Positions 1 to 6,223 of a DNA stretch of 32,647 bases are shown here, in pieces (the stretch's first letter is position 1; every line of letters starts with the position of its first letter). The position numbers and the translations under genes were made by a program. Origin of the DNA: Micromonospora sp. CP22 (lineage in GTDB: Bacteria > Actinomycetota > Actinomycetes > Mycobacteriales > Micromonosporaceae); assembly GCF_009712475.1 (NCBI RefSeq), contig NZ_VCJO01000004.1, forward strand, positions 455,927 through 488,573. The letters are read 5' to 3'. The notes below the pieces were generated by a model. That model saw nothing but the letters and a program-made list of their open reading frames with translations. It made no database searches and was not told the DNA's origin.

Positions 1-104
1 TCGTGCTGACCCGGGGTCGCACCACCGTCGGCCGGGCCTTCGGCACTGCCGTCAGCGCCGCCGTCGTGCTGACCCGGAGTGGCACCACCGTCGGCCGGGC
101 CCTC
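1..104 (-). repeat. 63-bp in-frame tandem repeat
   Basis: The sequence repeats with a 63-bp period: the text at 1-44 recurs at 64-107 with few changes. It encodes the 21-residue unit of the partial gene. The array continues beyond the window edge, so the copy number is not known. Confidence 0.75.
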
Positions 105-152
105 CGCCCCGCCGCCGCTGGTGGTCTGCATGTCATCGTCGTTGAGTGGCAT
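1..152 (-). CDS. Low-complexity Gly/Asp/Ala repeat protein (partial, runs off left edge)
   Basis: Only the first 50 codons lie in the window. The ATG at 150-152 is preceded by a GGGAG ribosome site four bases upstream. The peptide begins MPLNDDDMQTTSGGG and then enters a 21-residue repeat (EGPADGGATPGQHD followed by GGADGSA), seen once in full and once in part. It is acidic, glycine-rich, has no signal peptide or membrane segment in the visible part, and is probably disordered. Short Asp/Gly/Ala repeat proteins of this look occur in actinobacteria, but I know no function for them. A SigB-type promoter motif lies 62 bases upstream of the start, so stress induction is plausible. The reading is sure because of the in-frame repeat and ribosome site; the role is unknown. 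Confidence 0.72.
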   Translation of the reverse strand, partial: MPLNDDDMQTTSGGGAEGPADGGATPGQHDGGADGSAEGPADGGATPGQH

Positions 153-213
153 CGTGCTCCCTCGGATTGACCCGCCCCCGCCGCCGTTGGTCGGGTGCGT
201 CCTGCCGCGGGTG

Positions 214-239
214 GTACCCCGCTGCCGATCTTCTCTAAC
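214..239 (-). promoter_or_regulatory. SigB/SigF-type promoter of the repeat-protein gene
   Basis: Read on the minus strand: GTTA, 16 nt, GGGTAC. It matches the actinobacterial SigB/SigF consensus (GTTT or GNNT, 14-16 nt, GGGTAY) except for one base of the -35. It is intergenic and the -10 ends 62 bases before the ATG at 152. Confidence 0.5.
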
Positions 240-332
240 CACACCAGGTTCCACGGTAATTGCCCGAACAGTCCGGCATGACCGGTTCACCGTTCCGTCC
301 GGGCATCGGCGGGCGGGTCGTGAGGTGCCGGG

Positions 333-761
333 TCAGGGCATGATCCGGGCGAGGTCGTTGGGCATGGTGTCCTTGACCTCGTCCCACTGGCCCTGGGTCA
401 CGTGCCGGCGCAGGCTGTCCAGGACCACCTGGACCACCCGCTGCGGGCCGCCCTTCACGTCGTACGGGAAGCCCTGCCGGACCTCGTAGAGGAAGTCGTC
501 CCGGTTGAGCTTGATCGGGACGTTCTGCGGCTGCCAGCCGTCGAAGTAGACGCCGCGCAACACGATCGGCAACTGCGCGGAGAACTCGACGCTCTCCTCT
601 ATCGGCATCCGGTCACGCAGCAGGTGCAACACGGTACGCAACGCCGCGTACGACTGGTTGCGCTGCTCCTTCGACCATCCGTACGCCTGTTCGATGTCTT
701 TCAGAATCAGGTTGGTCTTGTCCATCGAGGACTCGATCGCGGACTGGAACTGCTCAGCCAT
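333..761 (-). CDS. DUF2267 domain protein
   Basis: A 142-residue soluble protein that starts MAEQFQSAIESS. I chose this ATG because GGGGGTGG lies just upstream; the frame stays open for 23 more codons but that stretch is Arg/Gly-rich and unlike the family. The body resembles DUF2267: an alpha-helical fold with a conserved N-terminal segment (DIEQAYGWSKEQRNQSYAALRTVLHLLRD-like, roughly residues 20-48), a central LPIVLRGVYFDGWQP block and a C-terminal helix with a VVLDSLRRHVTQGQWDEV core. The family is common near stress genes in actinobacteria and has no established biochemical activity. It lies alone, with 180 bp to the next gene on the left and 474 bp to the next on the right. Identification is good, function unknown. 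Confidence 0.82.
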   Translation of the reverse strand: MAEQFQSAIESSMDKTNLILKDIEQAYGWSKEQRNQSYAALRTVLHLLRDRMPIEESVEFSAQLPIVLRGVYFDGWQPQNVPIKLNRDDFLYEVRQGFPYDVKGGPQRVVQVVLDSLRRHVTQGQWDEVKDTMPNDLARIMP

Positions 762-1112
762 CTGTCCACCCCCACTGGTCGGTTTGCCACCGTCGATCGT
801 CGTGACGTCGCGGCGGACCCACCGGGCCACGCCGACGCCGGATGGGACTGGCCCATCCGATCCGCGGCGCCCGGCGAGACTGCATGGACGCTCCGACGAC
901 GTGCAGCACCGCGCTCCCTCGTCGCCGCGCTACCTGCCCAGCAGTCATCGTCAACCACCTCCGTGGTGCCGCTCCGCGCGGACCATCAAAGAAGCACCGC
1001 GCCTCTGCCACCATGCTCGGCGTCGACCGGGTGAGCGGTCCTCACCCCGCCCGGGTGAAACCCGCCCGGCCGCTTCGCGTCAGGCCGGTTCGCGTCGGGC
1101 CGGGCGTGGATG

Positions 1113-1141
1113 ACGGCTCGGCCGGGGCGCGGCCGAGCCGT
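1113..1141. terminator. Perfect 11-bp stem-loop
   Basis: ACGGCTCGGCC and GGCCGAGCCGT are perfect inverted copies around a 7-nt loop. There is no T-run, as is usual for actinobacterial terminators. It is the second of two hairpins downstream of the TraR/DksA gene. Confidence 0.5.
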
Positions 1142-1157
1142 CGGGGCAACGCGCGCT

Positions 1158-1222
1158 CCGGTCGGTCCGGGACGCGGTGCCCACCAGGATGGGTGGGGTC
1201 CGTCGCGTCCCGGACCGACCGG
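1158..1222. terminator. Very strong hairpin (19-bp perfect stem) after the TraR/DksA gene
   Basis: The arms 1158-1176 and 1204-1222 are perfect reverse complements over 19 bp. Between them CCCACC (1180-1185) can pair with GGTGGG (1192-1197) around a 6-nt loop. The hairpin begins 14 bp past the stop of the TraR/DksA gene, where an intrinsic terminator is expected, though the stem is unusually long for one. Confidence 0.6.
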
Positions 1223-1235
1223 CGAGGATCTCGGG

Positions 1236-1634
1236 TCAGGCCGCCCGCCGCTCGCGGGTCTGCTTGCAGGTGACGCAGGTGGTGGCCGACGGGAAGATCT
1301 CCAGCCGTTCGACCGGGATCGGCGCGGCGCAGCCCTCGCAGAAGCCGTAGGTACCCTCCGCCAGCCGGGCCAGGGCGTGTTCGTACTGGGCCCGACGGTC
1401 CAGAATGGTCCGCAGCAGGGACTGCGCGGTATCCCGCTCGGCCGTCTTGGTGCCGCTGTCGGCCTGGTCGTCGCCGGCGGTGTCGCCGACCTCGACGAGC
1501 CGCAGCACCTGACTCTGCTGCACCGCCTGCTGGTACTCCTCGGTCAGCTCGTCGTGGCGGGCCTGCAGGGAGAGCCGGATCTGGTCGATCTCCGCCTGGG
1601 ACCGGCTGGTGCCGACCGTGTCATGGACGAGCAT
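1236..1634 (-). CDS. TraR/DksA-family zinc-finger protein
   Basis: A 132-residue protein with a coiled-coil N-terminal half (helices around residues 10-45 and 60-90) and a C-terminal four-cysteine zinc finger, CEGC ... CVTC, in the order seen in DksA/TraR/CarD-like transcription factors. Family members reach into the RNA polymerase secondary channel and modulate initiation, often in stress. I chose the ATG at 1634 because AGGAAAGGCAGG precedes it; another in-frame ATG at 1658 has no clear ribosome site and would add eight residues. The Asp-rich tip typical of DksA is not obvious; the segment EVGDTAGDDQADS may serve it. A SigB-type promoter motif lies about 104 bp upstream, and two large hairpins follow the stop. 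Confidence 0.88.
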   Translation of the reverse strand: MLVHDTVGTSRSQAEIDQIRLSLQARHDELTEEYQQAVQQSQVLRLVEVGDTAGDDQADSGTKTAERDTAQSLLRTILDRRAQYEHALARLAEGTYGFCEGCAAPIPVERLEIFPSATTCVTCKQTRERRAA

Positions 1635-1737
1635 CGCTGCCTGCCTTTCCTGGGCCATATGGTCTGCGCGGGCGGGACGCTCCGCACCCGGTCATACCGC
1701 CCAGGTTGTCGTCACCCGGGCGCTGTGAGCACCGCGT

Positions 1738-1763
1738 TTACCCCAAGGGGGTGGGGCTCAAAC
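1738..1763 (-). promoter_or_regulatory. SigB/SigF-type promoter of the TraR/DksA gene
   Basis: Minus strand: GTTT, 16 nt, GGGTAA. The -35 is perfect and the -10 differs from consensus at its last base. It straddles the stop codon of the upstream uridine-kinase-like gene and points at the TraR/DksA start 104 bp away. Confidence 0.5.
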
Positions 1764-2399
1764 CGGGTCGTCGACGGATTCCACGAGCGCTGGGCGACGC
1801 GGGTCGTCGACCCGGACCAGCACGTCGGCGAAGCCGGCGGGCGCGACCTCGGCGGCGTACCTGTCGAACGCGGGCAGGGTCCAGGCCAGGTCAGGGTCGG
1901 TGCGTCGGCGCAGCGCCGCAGGTGACATCTCCAGGTGTACGACGACGTCGAAGGCCAGTCCGCCGCCGAGCAGGAACGCGCCGCTGACCAGCACCACCCC
2001 GCCGGGCGGCAGATCGACGTACGCGGCCCGGCTGGCCCGGTCCGTCCGGGCGTCCCAGAGCGACGGCAACACCCGGCCGGATCCGCCCGGCCCTGCCGGG
2101 TCCAGCACCTCCCGGCGCAGTCCGGCCTCGTCGACCCAGCCCTCGTAGTACGCGTCCGGATTGGTCCGGCCGCGTTCCAGGCGCAGCGAGGCGGGGCGCA
2201 GGAAGTCGTCGGCGCGTACGTGCAGCACCGGGTGGCCGAGGGCACGAAGTGGATCGACCAGGGCTTCGGCCAGCTGGTCGGGGCGGGCAGCCGGGGCTGC
2301 GTCCACCGCGACCCGCAGCCGCCCGCTCGACACCTCACCGGCGAGCCGCTCGGCCAACTCGGTGATCAGCAGCGGCGGCGAGATGGGACGCACACGCAT
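1758..2399 (-). CDS. Uridine kinase-like protein with degenerate P-loop
   Basis: A 213-residue protein related to the P-loop uridine kinase/phosphoribulokinase family: it has the opening strand (LRVAVDAAPAA), the VLHVRADDFLRPASLR segment that resembles the substrate-binding DDF/Y...R motif, the YYEGWVDEAGLRREVLDP block, and the late FDVVVHLEMSPAALRRR segment. In a working kinase the first loop reads GxxxxGK(S/T); here it is DAAPAARPDQL, with no Gly-Lys-Ser/Thr. ATP binding by the normal route is therefore doubtful, although the substrate half looks intact. I start at the ATG at 2399 (MRVRPISPP); a GTG at 2465 in frame would add 22 residues that look non-conserved. It may be a non-catalytic paralogue or use another donor; the family call is good, the activity is open. 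Confidence 0.72.
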   Translation of the reverse strand: MRVRPISPPLLITELAERLAGEVSSGRLRVAVDAAPAARPDQLAEALVDPLRALGHPVLHVRADDFLRPASLRLERGRTNPDAYYEGWVDEAGLRREVLDPAGPGGSGRVLPSLWDARTDRASRAAYVDLPPGGVVLVSGAFLLGGGLAFDVVVHLEMSPAALRRRTDPDLAWTLPAFDRYAAEVAPAGFADVLVRVDDPRRPALVESVDDPV

Positions 2400-2485
2400 C
2401 CGACCATGGTGCCCGTTGGTCGACACCGCCGTGCCCGTCCCGGCCGGGTGGGCCGGCTCCGGCACCCGCCCGATCCGACAACCGG

Positions 2486-3097
2486 TCAGCCGGCGCGGTC
2501 GAGGGTGACCCGGGCGTCGTCGGACAACCGGTAGCCGACGCCGTACACGGTGGTGACCAGCGGGACGTCCACCCCGACCTTGCCGCGCAGCCGGCGCACG
2601 TGCACGTCGACGGTACGGACACCGGCGTGCTCGTACCCCCAGACCGCGTTGAGCAACTGGAGGCGGGTGAAGACCCGGCGGGGGTTCGCGACCAGATGCA
2701 GCAGGAGGTCGAACTCCAGCCGGGTCAGTGGCAACGGCTCGCCGTCACGCAGCACCGACCGGGAGGAGGCCAGGATGTGCAGGGTGGGAATGGCGGGCGC
2801 GAGCTGCCGGGACGGCGTACGACCCGCCGGAACGCTCTCACCGCGACGCTCCGGCACGACCGGGCTGACGGTGGTGATGGTGCCTTCGCCGCGCTCCAGC
2901 ATCTCCCGCGCCGCGTCGAGCAGCCGACGCGCGGCCGGCGTCAGCGACTCCTCACACGCCAGGGGTATGGAGAGGGTCACCGTGAGCACCGGGGCGACGG
3001 TGTTGGCGGGACGACGCTGACCGCCGGGAGGCCGACCGGGCACCGCGGGTTGGGACGTATGCCATCCGGCGCGCGACGAAGCGGGGCTGACCGACAT
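2486..3097 (-). CDS. Receiver-less OmpR/PhoB-type winged-helix regulator (copy A)
   Basis: A 203-residue protein starting MSVSPASSRAGW, with GGAGG ideally placed before its ATG. The C-terminal 100 residues are a complete OmpR-type winged helix: [28 protein letters not shown], then VWGYEH, the recognition segment [15 protein letters not shown] and the wing TVYGVGYRL. There is no phospho-acceptor receiver domain. Instead residues about 45-80 (LTVTLSIPLACEESLTPAARRLLDAAREMLERGEG) form a small beta-alpha segment also found in copy B at 3482-4003. DNA binding is confidently inferred; the input signal is not known. A possible promoter is TTGACC around 3175-3181 on the minus strand, but no good -10 pairs with it. 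Confidence 0.85.
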   Translation of the reverse strand: MSVSPASSRAGWHTSQPAVPGRPPGGQRRPANTVAPVLTVTLSIPLACEESLTPAARRLLDAAREMLERGEGTITTVSPVVPERRGESVPAGRTPSRQLAPAIPTLHILASSRSVLRDGEPLPLTRLEFDLLLHLVANPRRVFTRLQLLNAVWGYEHAGVRTVDVHVRRLRGKVGVDVPLVTTVYGVGYRLSDDARVTLDRAG

Positions 3098-3481
3098 GGT
3101 CCTCCTTGGCTGGTCCGGGCTTTCCCCACGGCCCCGGGACGCCGCTCTATCGATGCTTCCCGGCGCCTGTGCGAGGGTCAAGGGGCGACTGCGTTGCATG
3201 AATGTGACAATTGACCGACACATCGGAGCCGTCCGCTCGCTCTGCGTACGAGGCCAGATGATTACAGCAGAGTCGCCAAGTTGACCTGATACGGGGGGTG
3301 GCCGATGCCGTTTTGGACATCCCGGGCGAGATGCGCGCACCCGGCGTGACGTCGACTGTTCGCGCTCCCATGACAAGGCCGTCACGCGAACGGGACACCC
3401 GCGCCGACTCACGAGGCGTCCCCGCGAGTCGTCGCGGGGGTCTGCGTGAGTGTGCGCGCGGGTGCCCGCCCCGTCCGGGTT
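3098..3481. other. 384-bp gap between the two winged-helix genes
   Basis: No gene is supported here. The part next to 3097 is less GC-rich and should contain the copy A promoter; the stretch around 3205-3225 (TGTGACAATTGACCGACACA) is a loose dyad that could be an operator. The part next to 3482 carries the hairpin at 3407-3451. Confidence 0.55.
3407..3451. terminator. Two-tier hairpin after winged-helix gene copy B
   Basis: An inner 8-bp stem (CCCCGCGA / TCGCGGGG, 4-nt loop, 3420-3439) sits inside an outer 7-bp stem (ACTCACG 3407-3413 / CGTGAGT 3445-3451). It begins about 30 bp past the copy B stop, so it probably ends that transcript. Confidence 0.55.
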
Positions 3482-4003
3482 TCAGCGTTCGACGATCACC
3501 TGCGCGTCGTCGGCGAGGCGGTAGCCGACACCGTGGACGGTGGTCAGCAGCGAGGTGCCGCCCAGCTTGGCGCGGAGTCGACGGACGTGCACATCGACGG
3601 TGCGGGCCACCGCGTGGTCGTAGCCCCAGACCGAATGCAGCAGCTGCAGCCGGGTGAACACCCGTCGTGGCCGCTCGGCCAGGAACAGCAGCAGGTCGTA
3701 CTCGATTCGGGTCAGCGGGATCGTCCGGTCACCCTGGAGTACGGCACGCGGGCCGGTGAGGATCCGGACCAGGTTCGGGTCGGTCGCGGCGGGGGCCGGA
3801 GCGTCGGAGCGGGACAGTCGTGCTTCACCCGACTCGACGATCTCCCCGAGGAGCTCGAACAGCCGGTTCAGGCGTGGGCTCACCTGGCCGGACGCGAGGT
3901 CGACGGTGATGGTCAGGGTCGGCCGGGTACGCGGTCGCGCCAACCGGGTCCGGCTGGTGTGACGGGGCGGGTGCTGGCGCGGGCCGAGAGCGACGACGGA
4001 CAC
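3482..4003 (-). CDS. Receiver-less OmpR/PhoB-type winged-helix regulator (copy B)
   Basis: A 173-residue paralogue of copy A. The GTG start at 4003 has GGAGG five bases upstream. The winged helix covers roughly residues 78-172: [36 protein letters not shown], then [15 protein letters not shown] and the wing [13 protein letters not shown]. The N-terminal part again lacks a receiver domain and carries the short segment [32 protein letters not shown], which aligns by eye with copy A. It lies 45 bp downstream of the rhodanese gene on the same strand, so it may be co-transcribed with the cysteine dioxygenase-rhodanese operon and could regulate sulfur genes; that link is inference from position only. 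Confidence 0.85.
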   Translation of the reverse strand: MSVVALGPRQHPPRHTSRTRLARPRTRPTLTITVDLASGQVSPRLNRLFELLGEIVESGEARLSRSDAPAPAATDPNLVRILTGPRAVLQGDRTIPLTRIEYDLLLFLAERPRRVFTRLQLLHSVWGYDHAVARTVDVHVRRLRAKLGGTSLLTTVHGVGYRLADDAQVIVER

Positions 4004-4048
4004 GGTGACCTCCTGGGACTACCGCAACGCCGGGTGGGGCGTGGCGGT

Positions 4049-4543
4049 TCAGTGGTACGCCCGGCCGGCGGTCGCCGGGGGCGCGAGAGTGGACGTTGCG
4101 GGTGGCGCGGTGGGTCCGAGCACCGGCAGGCCGGCTATCTGCCAGGCGGCGAATCCGCCGACCACGTCGGTTGCCCGGTGCAGCCCGAGATCCTGGAGCG
4201 AGGCGGCGGCCAGTGACGAGGTGTAGCCCTCCTGGCAGAGGACCACCACGGACAGGTCGTAGCCGACCGCCTGCGGCAGCCGGGCCGGACACCGGGGGTC
4301 CAGCCGCCACTCCAGGACGTTGCGCTCGATGGCCAGCACGCCCGGCACGGTGCCGTGTGCGGCCCGTTGCGCCGCGGGACGGATGTCGACCAGCAGGGCA
4401 CCGGTCCGGTACGCCAGATGCGCCTGTTCGGGGTCGAGGCGGTCGAGCCGGGCGCGGGCGGCGGCGAGGATCTCGTCGATCCCCCGCGAGCCCGCAGGTG
4501 GCACCGGCACCGGACAGCCGGCGACGGGATCGGCCTGTGACAT
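4049..4543 (-). CDS. Rhodanese-like domain protein (sulfurtransferase)
   Basis: A 164-residue cytoplasmic protein with one rhodanese domain (about residues 35-145). Visible family marks are LLVDIRPAAQRAAHGTVPGVLAIER (the CH2A-like entry with DxR), the active-site loop at CQEGYTSS with cysteine 103, and the closing VVGGFAAWQIAGLPV. The loop cysteine is present, so sulfur transfer (for example thiosulfate or persulfide to an acceptor) is possible. The start at 4543 follows AAGGA. It is 62 bp downstream of the cysteine dioxygenase gene and reads in the same direction; pairing of these two families is common in bacteria and fits oxidation of cysteine to sulfite with handling of sulfane sulfur. 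Confidence 0.88.
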   Translation of the reverse strand: MSQADPVAGCPVPVPPAGSRGIDEILAAARARLDRLDPEQAHLAYRTGALLVDIRPAAQRAAHGTVPGVLAIERNVLEWRLDPRCPARLPQAVGYDLSVVVLCQEGYTSSLAAASLQDLGLHRATDVVGGFAAWQIAGLPVLGPTAPPATSTLAPPATAGRAYH

Positions 4544-4605
4544 CGGCGATTCCTTCCAGGAAAGATCATCGGTACCGAAGGCGGGCGGGGTGACCGGTCG
4601 GCGTC

Positions 4606-5067
4606 TCACCATGCCACGCCGGCCTCGGCCACCTCGGCGACCAGCAGCCGACCCTGCTCGAGGTGGTAGCGGACCATCCGGCGCAGCGCCGGACCGTAGA
4701 CGTGGACGCTCACCGCCGGCTCGGCGTGCTTGTTGGTCACCATGTGCAGGTGTCGGGGGCCGAACCGGCGGCCGGAGCCGGCGGCGAGCAGGTGCGGTCG
4801 CAACCGGCCACCGCTGACGGTCTCCTCGGTGAGGGTGCCCGAAACCACCAGGAAGGCACCGGAGGAGCCGCCGTGGTCGTGCAGGTCGGTGCCCTGACCG
4901 GGTAGCCAACTCAGCGCCCACACCTCGTGGTCGTCGTGGGCCGCCAACCGGGCGTACCACCGGCTGACGGGATCGAAGCACACCGGCACCGGCCAACTCG
5001 CGGGATCGGCGGCCCAGCGACGGGCGACGGCGAACAGGTCCGGTTCGGTGACGGGTTCGGCAGGCAT
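4606..5067 (-). CDS. Cysteine dioxygenase family protein
   Basis: A 153-residue cupin of the cysteine dioxygenase (CDO type I) family, which uses non-haem iron and O2 to oxidise a thiol such as cysteine to its sulfinate. The iron ligands are recognisable: His63 and His65 in LHDHGGSSGAF, and His122 in SVHVYGP. The RWYARL segment (residues 36-41) fits the substrate carboxylate-binding arginine region. Length is shorter than mammalian CDO (about 200) and normal for bacterial members. The ATG at 5067 follows GAGGA. It is first gene of a likely operon with the rhodanese gene and has an unusual double inverted repeat over its promoter. Whether the substrate is cysteine or 3-mercaptopropionate cannot be told by eye. 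Confidence 0.88.
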   Translation of the reverse strand: MPAEPVTEPDLFAVARRWAADPASWPVPVCFDPVSRWYARLAAHDDHEVWALSWLPGQGTDLHDHGGSSGAFLVVSGTLTEETVSGGRLRPHLLAAGSGRRFGPRHLHMVTNKHAEPAVSVHVYGPALRRMVRYHLEQGRLLVAEVAEAGVAW

Positions 5068-5105
5068 GTGGTCCTCACGACGGTCGTCGGCGGATTGTCT
5101 CGACC

Positions 5106-5147
5106 AGCTTAGAAGGTAAACCCTATAGGTTTAGTAGGCATTCCTAC
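5106..5147 (-). promoter_or_regulatory. Cysteine dioxygenase promoter with two adjacent inverted repeats
   Basis: Minus-strand elements TAAACC (5128-5133) and TAAGCT (5106-5111) are 16 nt apart and could be -35 and -10. The -35 lies in a 17-bp dyad, TAAACC-N5-GGTTTA (5117-5133). A second dyad, GTAGG-N4-CCTAC (5134-5147), abuts it upstream. This AT-rich island stands out from its surroundings and looks like operator DNA for a dimeric regulator. The regulator is not identified. Confidence 0.5.
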
Positions 5148-5244
5148 GATCTGGGACGACGCGGCCGTATCGTTCACCCGGACGTGGGCGGGTCGGCAAG
5201 CCCGCCGATCGGCTGGCGGCCGGTGGCGGTGCGGTGGAGCCGAC

Positions 5245-5256
5245 TAACCTGAACCG
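5245..5256 (+). promoter_or_regulatory. Leaderless -10 element of the ankyrin gene
   Basis: TAACCT at 5245-5250 ends exactly six bases before the GTG at 5257, the spacing that puts transcription start on the start codon. There is no ribosome site, which supports a leaderless transcript. No clear -35 is seen. Confidence 0.45.
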
Positions 5257-5646
5257 GTGAGCGACGAACTCGACGCCGAGACCCTGGAATTCGCGCACCG
5301 GATGTTCGACCTGGCGCGCGACGGCGCGACCGCGGAACTCGCCGGGTACGTCGACGCGGGGCTACCGGTCAACCTGACCAACCACAAGGGCGACACCCTG
5401 CTGATCCTGGCGGCCTACCACGCCCACCCGGAGACGGTGCGCGCACTGCTGCAACGGGGCGCCGATCACGGTCGGGCCAACGACCGGGGACAGACAGCGT
5501 TGGCCGCGGCGGTGTTCCGCAAGAACGCCGAGGCGGTCCGCGCGCTGCTCGACGCCGGCGCCGACCCCGACGGCGGCGATCCGTCCGCGGTCGCCACCGC
5601 CGAGTTCTTCGACCTGCCCGAGATGCTCGCGCTGCTGCGGCCCTAA
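5257..5646 (+). CDS. Ankyrin-repeat protein
   Basis: A 129-residue soluble protein made largely of ankyrin repeats. Three units are visible: FDLARDGATAELAGYVDAGLPVNLTNHKGDTLLILAAYHAHPETV, then RALLQRGADHGRANDRGQTALAAAVFRKNAEAV, then RALLDAGADPDGGDPSAVATAEFF. The TPLHxAA-like core is present as DTLLILAAYHAHP and QTALAAAVFRKNA. Such compact bacterial ankyrin proteins act as protein-binding modules; no partner can be named. The start is a GTG with no ribosome site but a perfectly spaced -10, so it is probably leaderless. Its stop codon overlaps that of the convergent DUF2231 gene by four bases. Confidence 0.88.
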   Translation: MSDELDAETLEFAHRMFDLARDGATAELAGYVDAGLPVNLTNHKGDTLLILAAYHAHPETVRALLQRGADHGRANDRGQTALAAAVFRKNAEAVRALLDAGADPDGGDPSAVATAEFFDLPEMLALLRP

Positions 5647-6143
5647 GGGCGGGGCCGCACCACCTCGACGGTGGGACCGTCGAGGCCGCGTACGATGTCG
5701 ACGCTCGCCGACTCACGACGGCCGGCCTCGAAGTGGCGCATCAGCCGCGCGCCGAGGTGTACGCCCACCCCGCCGACGGCGAGAGCGAGCAGTTCGACGA
5801 CCAGCAGCGCCGGGGTGACGCCACGGTTCGTCGCGTCCGCCCGGACCAGGCAGGAGAGCAGGAACAACCCGGCCATCGCCGCGTTGACGACGTTGAAGCT
5901 GATCGCCGTGCGGCGGGTACGGTCCGGCGGCACGTCCCACAGGTCGACCATCCCGGCCACCGCCGTCAACGCCGCCGCCACCAGAGCGGCCACCGCCGTC
6001 CAGTAGCCGACCTCGCCGAGGAAGGCCGGACCACCGACCACGTCGGCGAGGTCGAAGATGACGGCACAGACGAAGAGCCCGTACGGAAAGGTCACCAACA
6101 TCGGTTGGATGGGGTGCCCCTGCACCCGCAGCCGGCTCTGCAT
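5643..6143 (-). CDS. DUF2231 four-helix membrane protein
   Basis: A 166-residue integral membrane protein. It opens with RVQGHPIQPMLVTFPYGLFV, the conserved HPxHxxL/F-type beginning of DUF2231, followed by hydrophobic segments near residues 15-37, 45-65, 83-103 and 112-132, and a soluble C-terminal tail ending VEVVRPRP. The region MVDLWDVPPDRTRRTAISFNVVNAA between helices 2 and 3 is typical of the family. The function is not known; some members are thought to bind haem. The ATG at 6143 is preceded by GGGGG. A textbook SigB/SigF-type promoter motif sits 43 bp upstream, suggesting induction in general stress. Confidence 0.85.
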   Translation of the reverse strand: MQSRLRVQGHPIQPMLVTFPYGLFVCAVIFDLADVVGGPAFLGEVGYWTAVAALVAAALTAVAGMVDLWDVPPDRTRRTAISFNVVNAAMAGLFLLSCLVRADATNRGVTPALLVVELLALAVGGVGVHLGARLMRHFEAGRRESASVDIVRGLDGPTVEVVRPRP

Positions 6144-6151
6144 CGTGGTCC

Positions 6152-6183
6152 CCCTGGGATCGGCTCAGTCCATCAGCCCAGGG
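6152..6183. terminator. Possible hairpin between the GAF-ANTAR and DUF2231 genes
   Basis: CCCTGGG (6152-6158) and CCCAGGG (6177-6183) pair across an 18-nt loop. It could end the GAF-ANTAR transcript or fold in the DUF2231 leader, since it lies at the expected transcription start. Weak evidence. Confidence 0.28.
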
Positions 6184-6185
6184 TG

Positions 6186-6211
6186 CTACCCGGGTGCCAG
6201 CCGGGCGAAAC
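6186..6211 (-). promoter_or_regulatory. SigB/SigF-type promoter of the DUF2231 gene
   Basis: Minus strand: GTTT, 16 nt, GGGTAG, a nearly perfect match. It is intergenic and 43 bp from the start at 6143. Confidence 0.6.
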
Positions 6212-6223
6212 GACACGCCCCGA

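Larger units (their letters stand above)
762..1235. other. 474-bp gap without a convincing gene
   Basis: No open frame here has both coding character and a ribosome site; the frames on both strands are Arg/Pro-rich shadows typical of GC-rich DNA. The left part should hold the DUF2267 promoter, which I cannot place. The right part holds two strong inverted repeats (1113-1141 and 1158-1222), described separately, and a short direct repeat of TTCGCGTC plus GGCCGG near 1074-1105. Confidence 0.6.

Noticed and set aside
754..1014. An 86-codon minus-strand frame in the 762-1235 gap
   Set aside because: It is Arg-rich, without ribosome site or hydrophobic or structural pattern, and overlaps the DUF2267 start; not enough for a gene.
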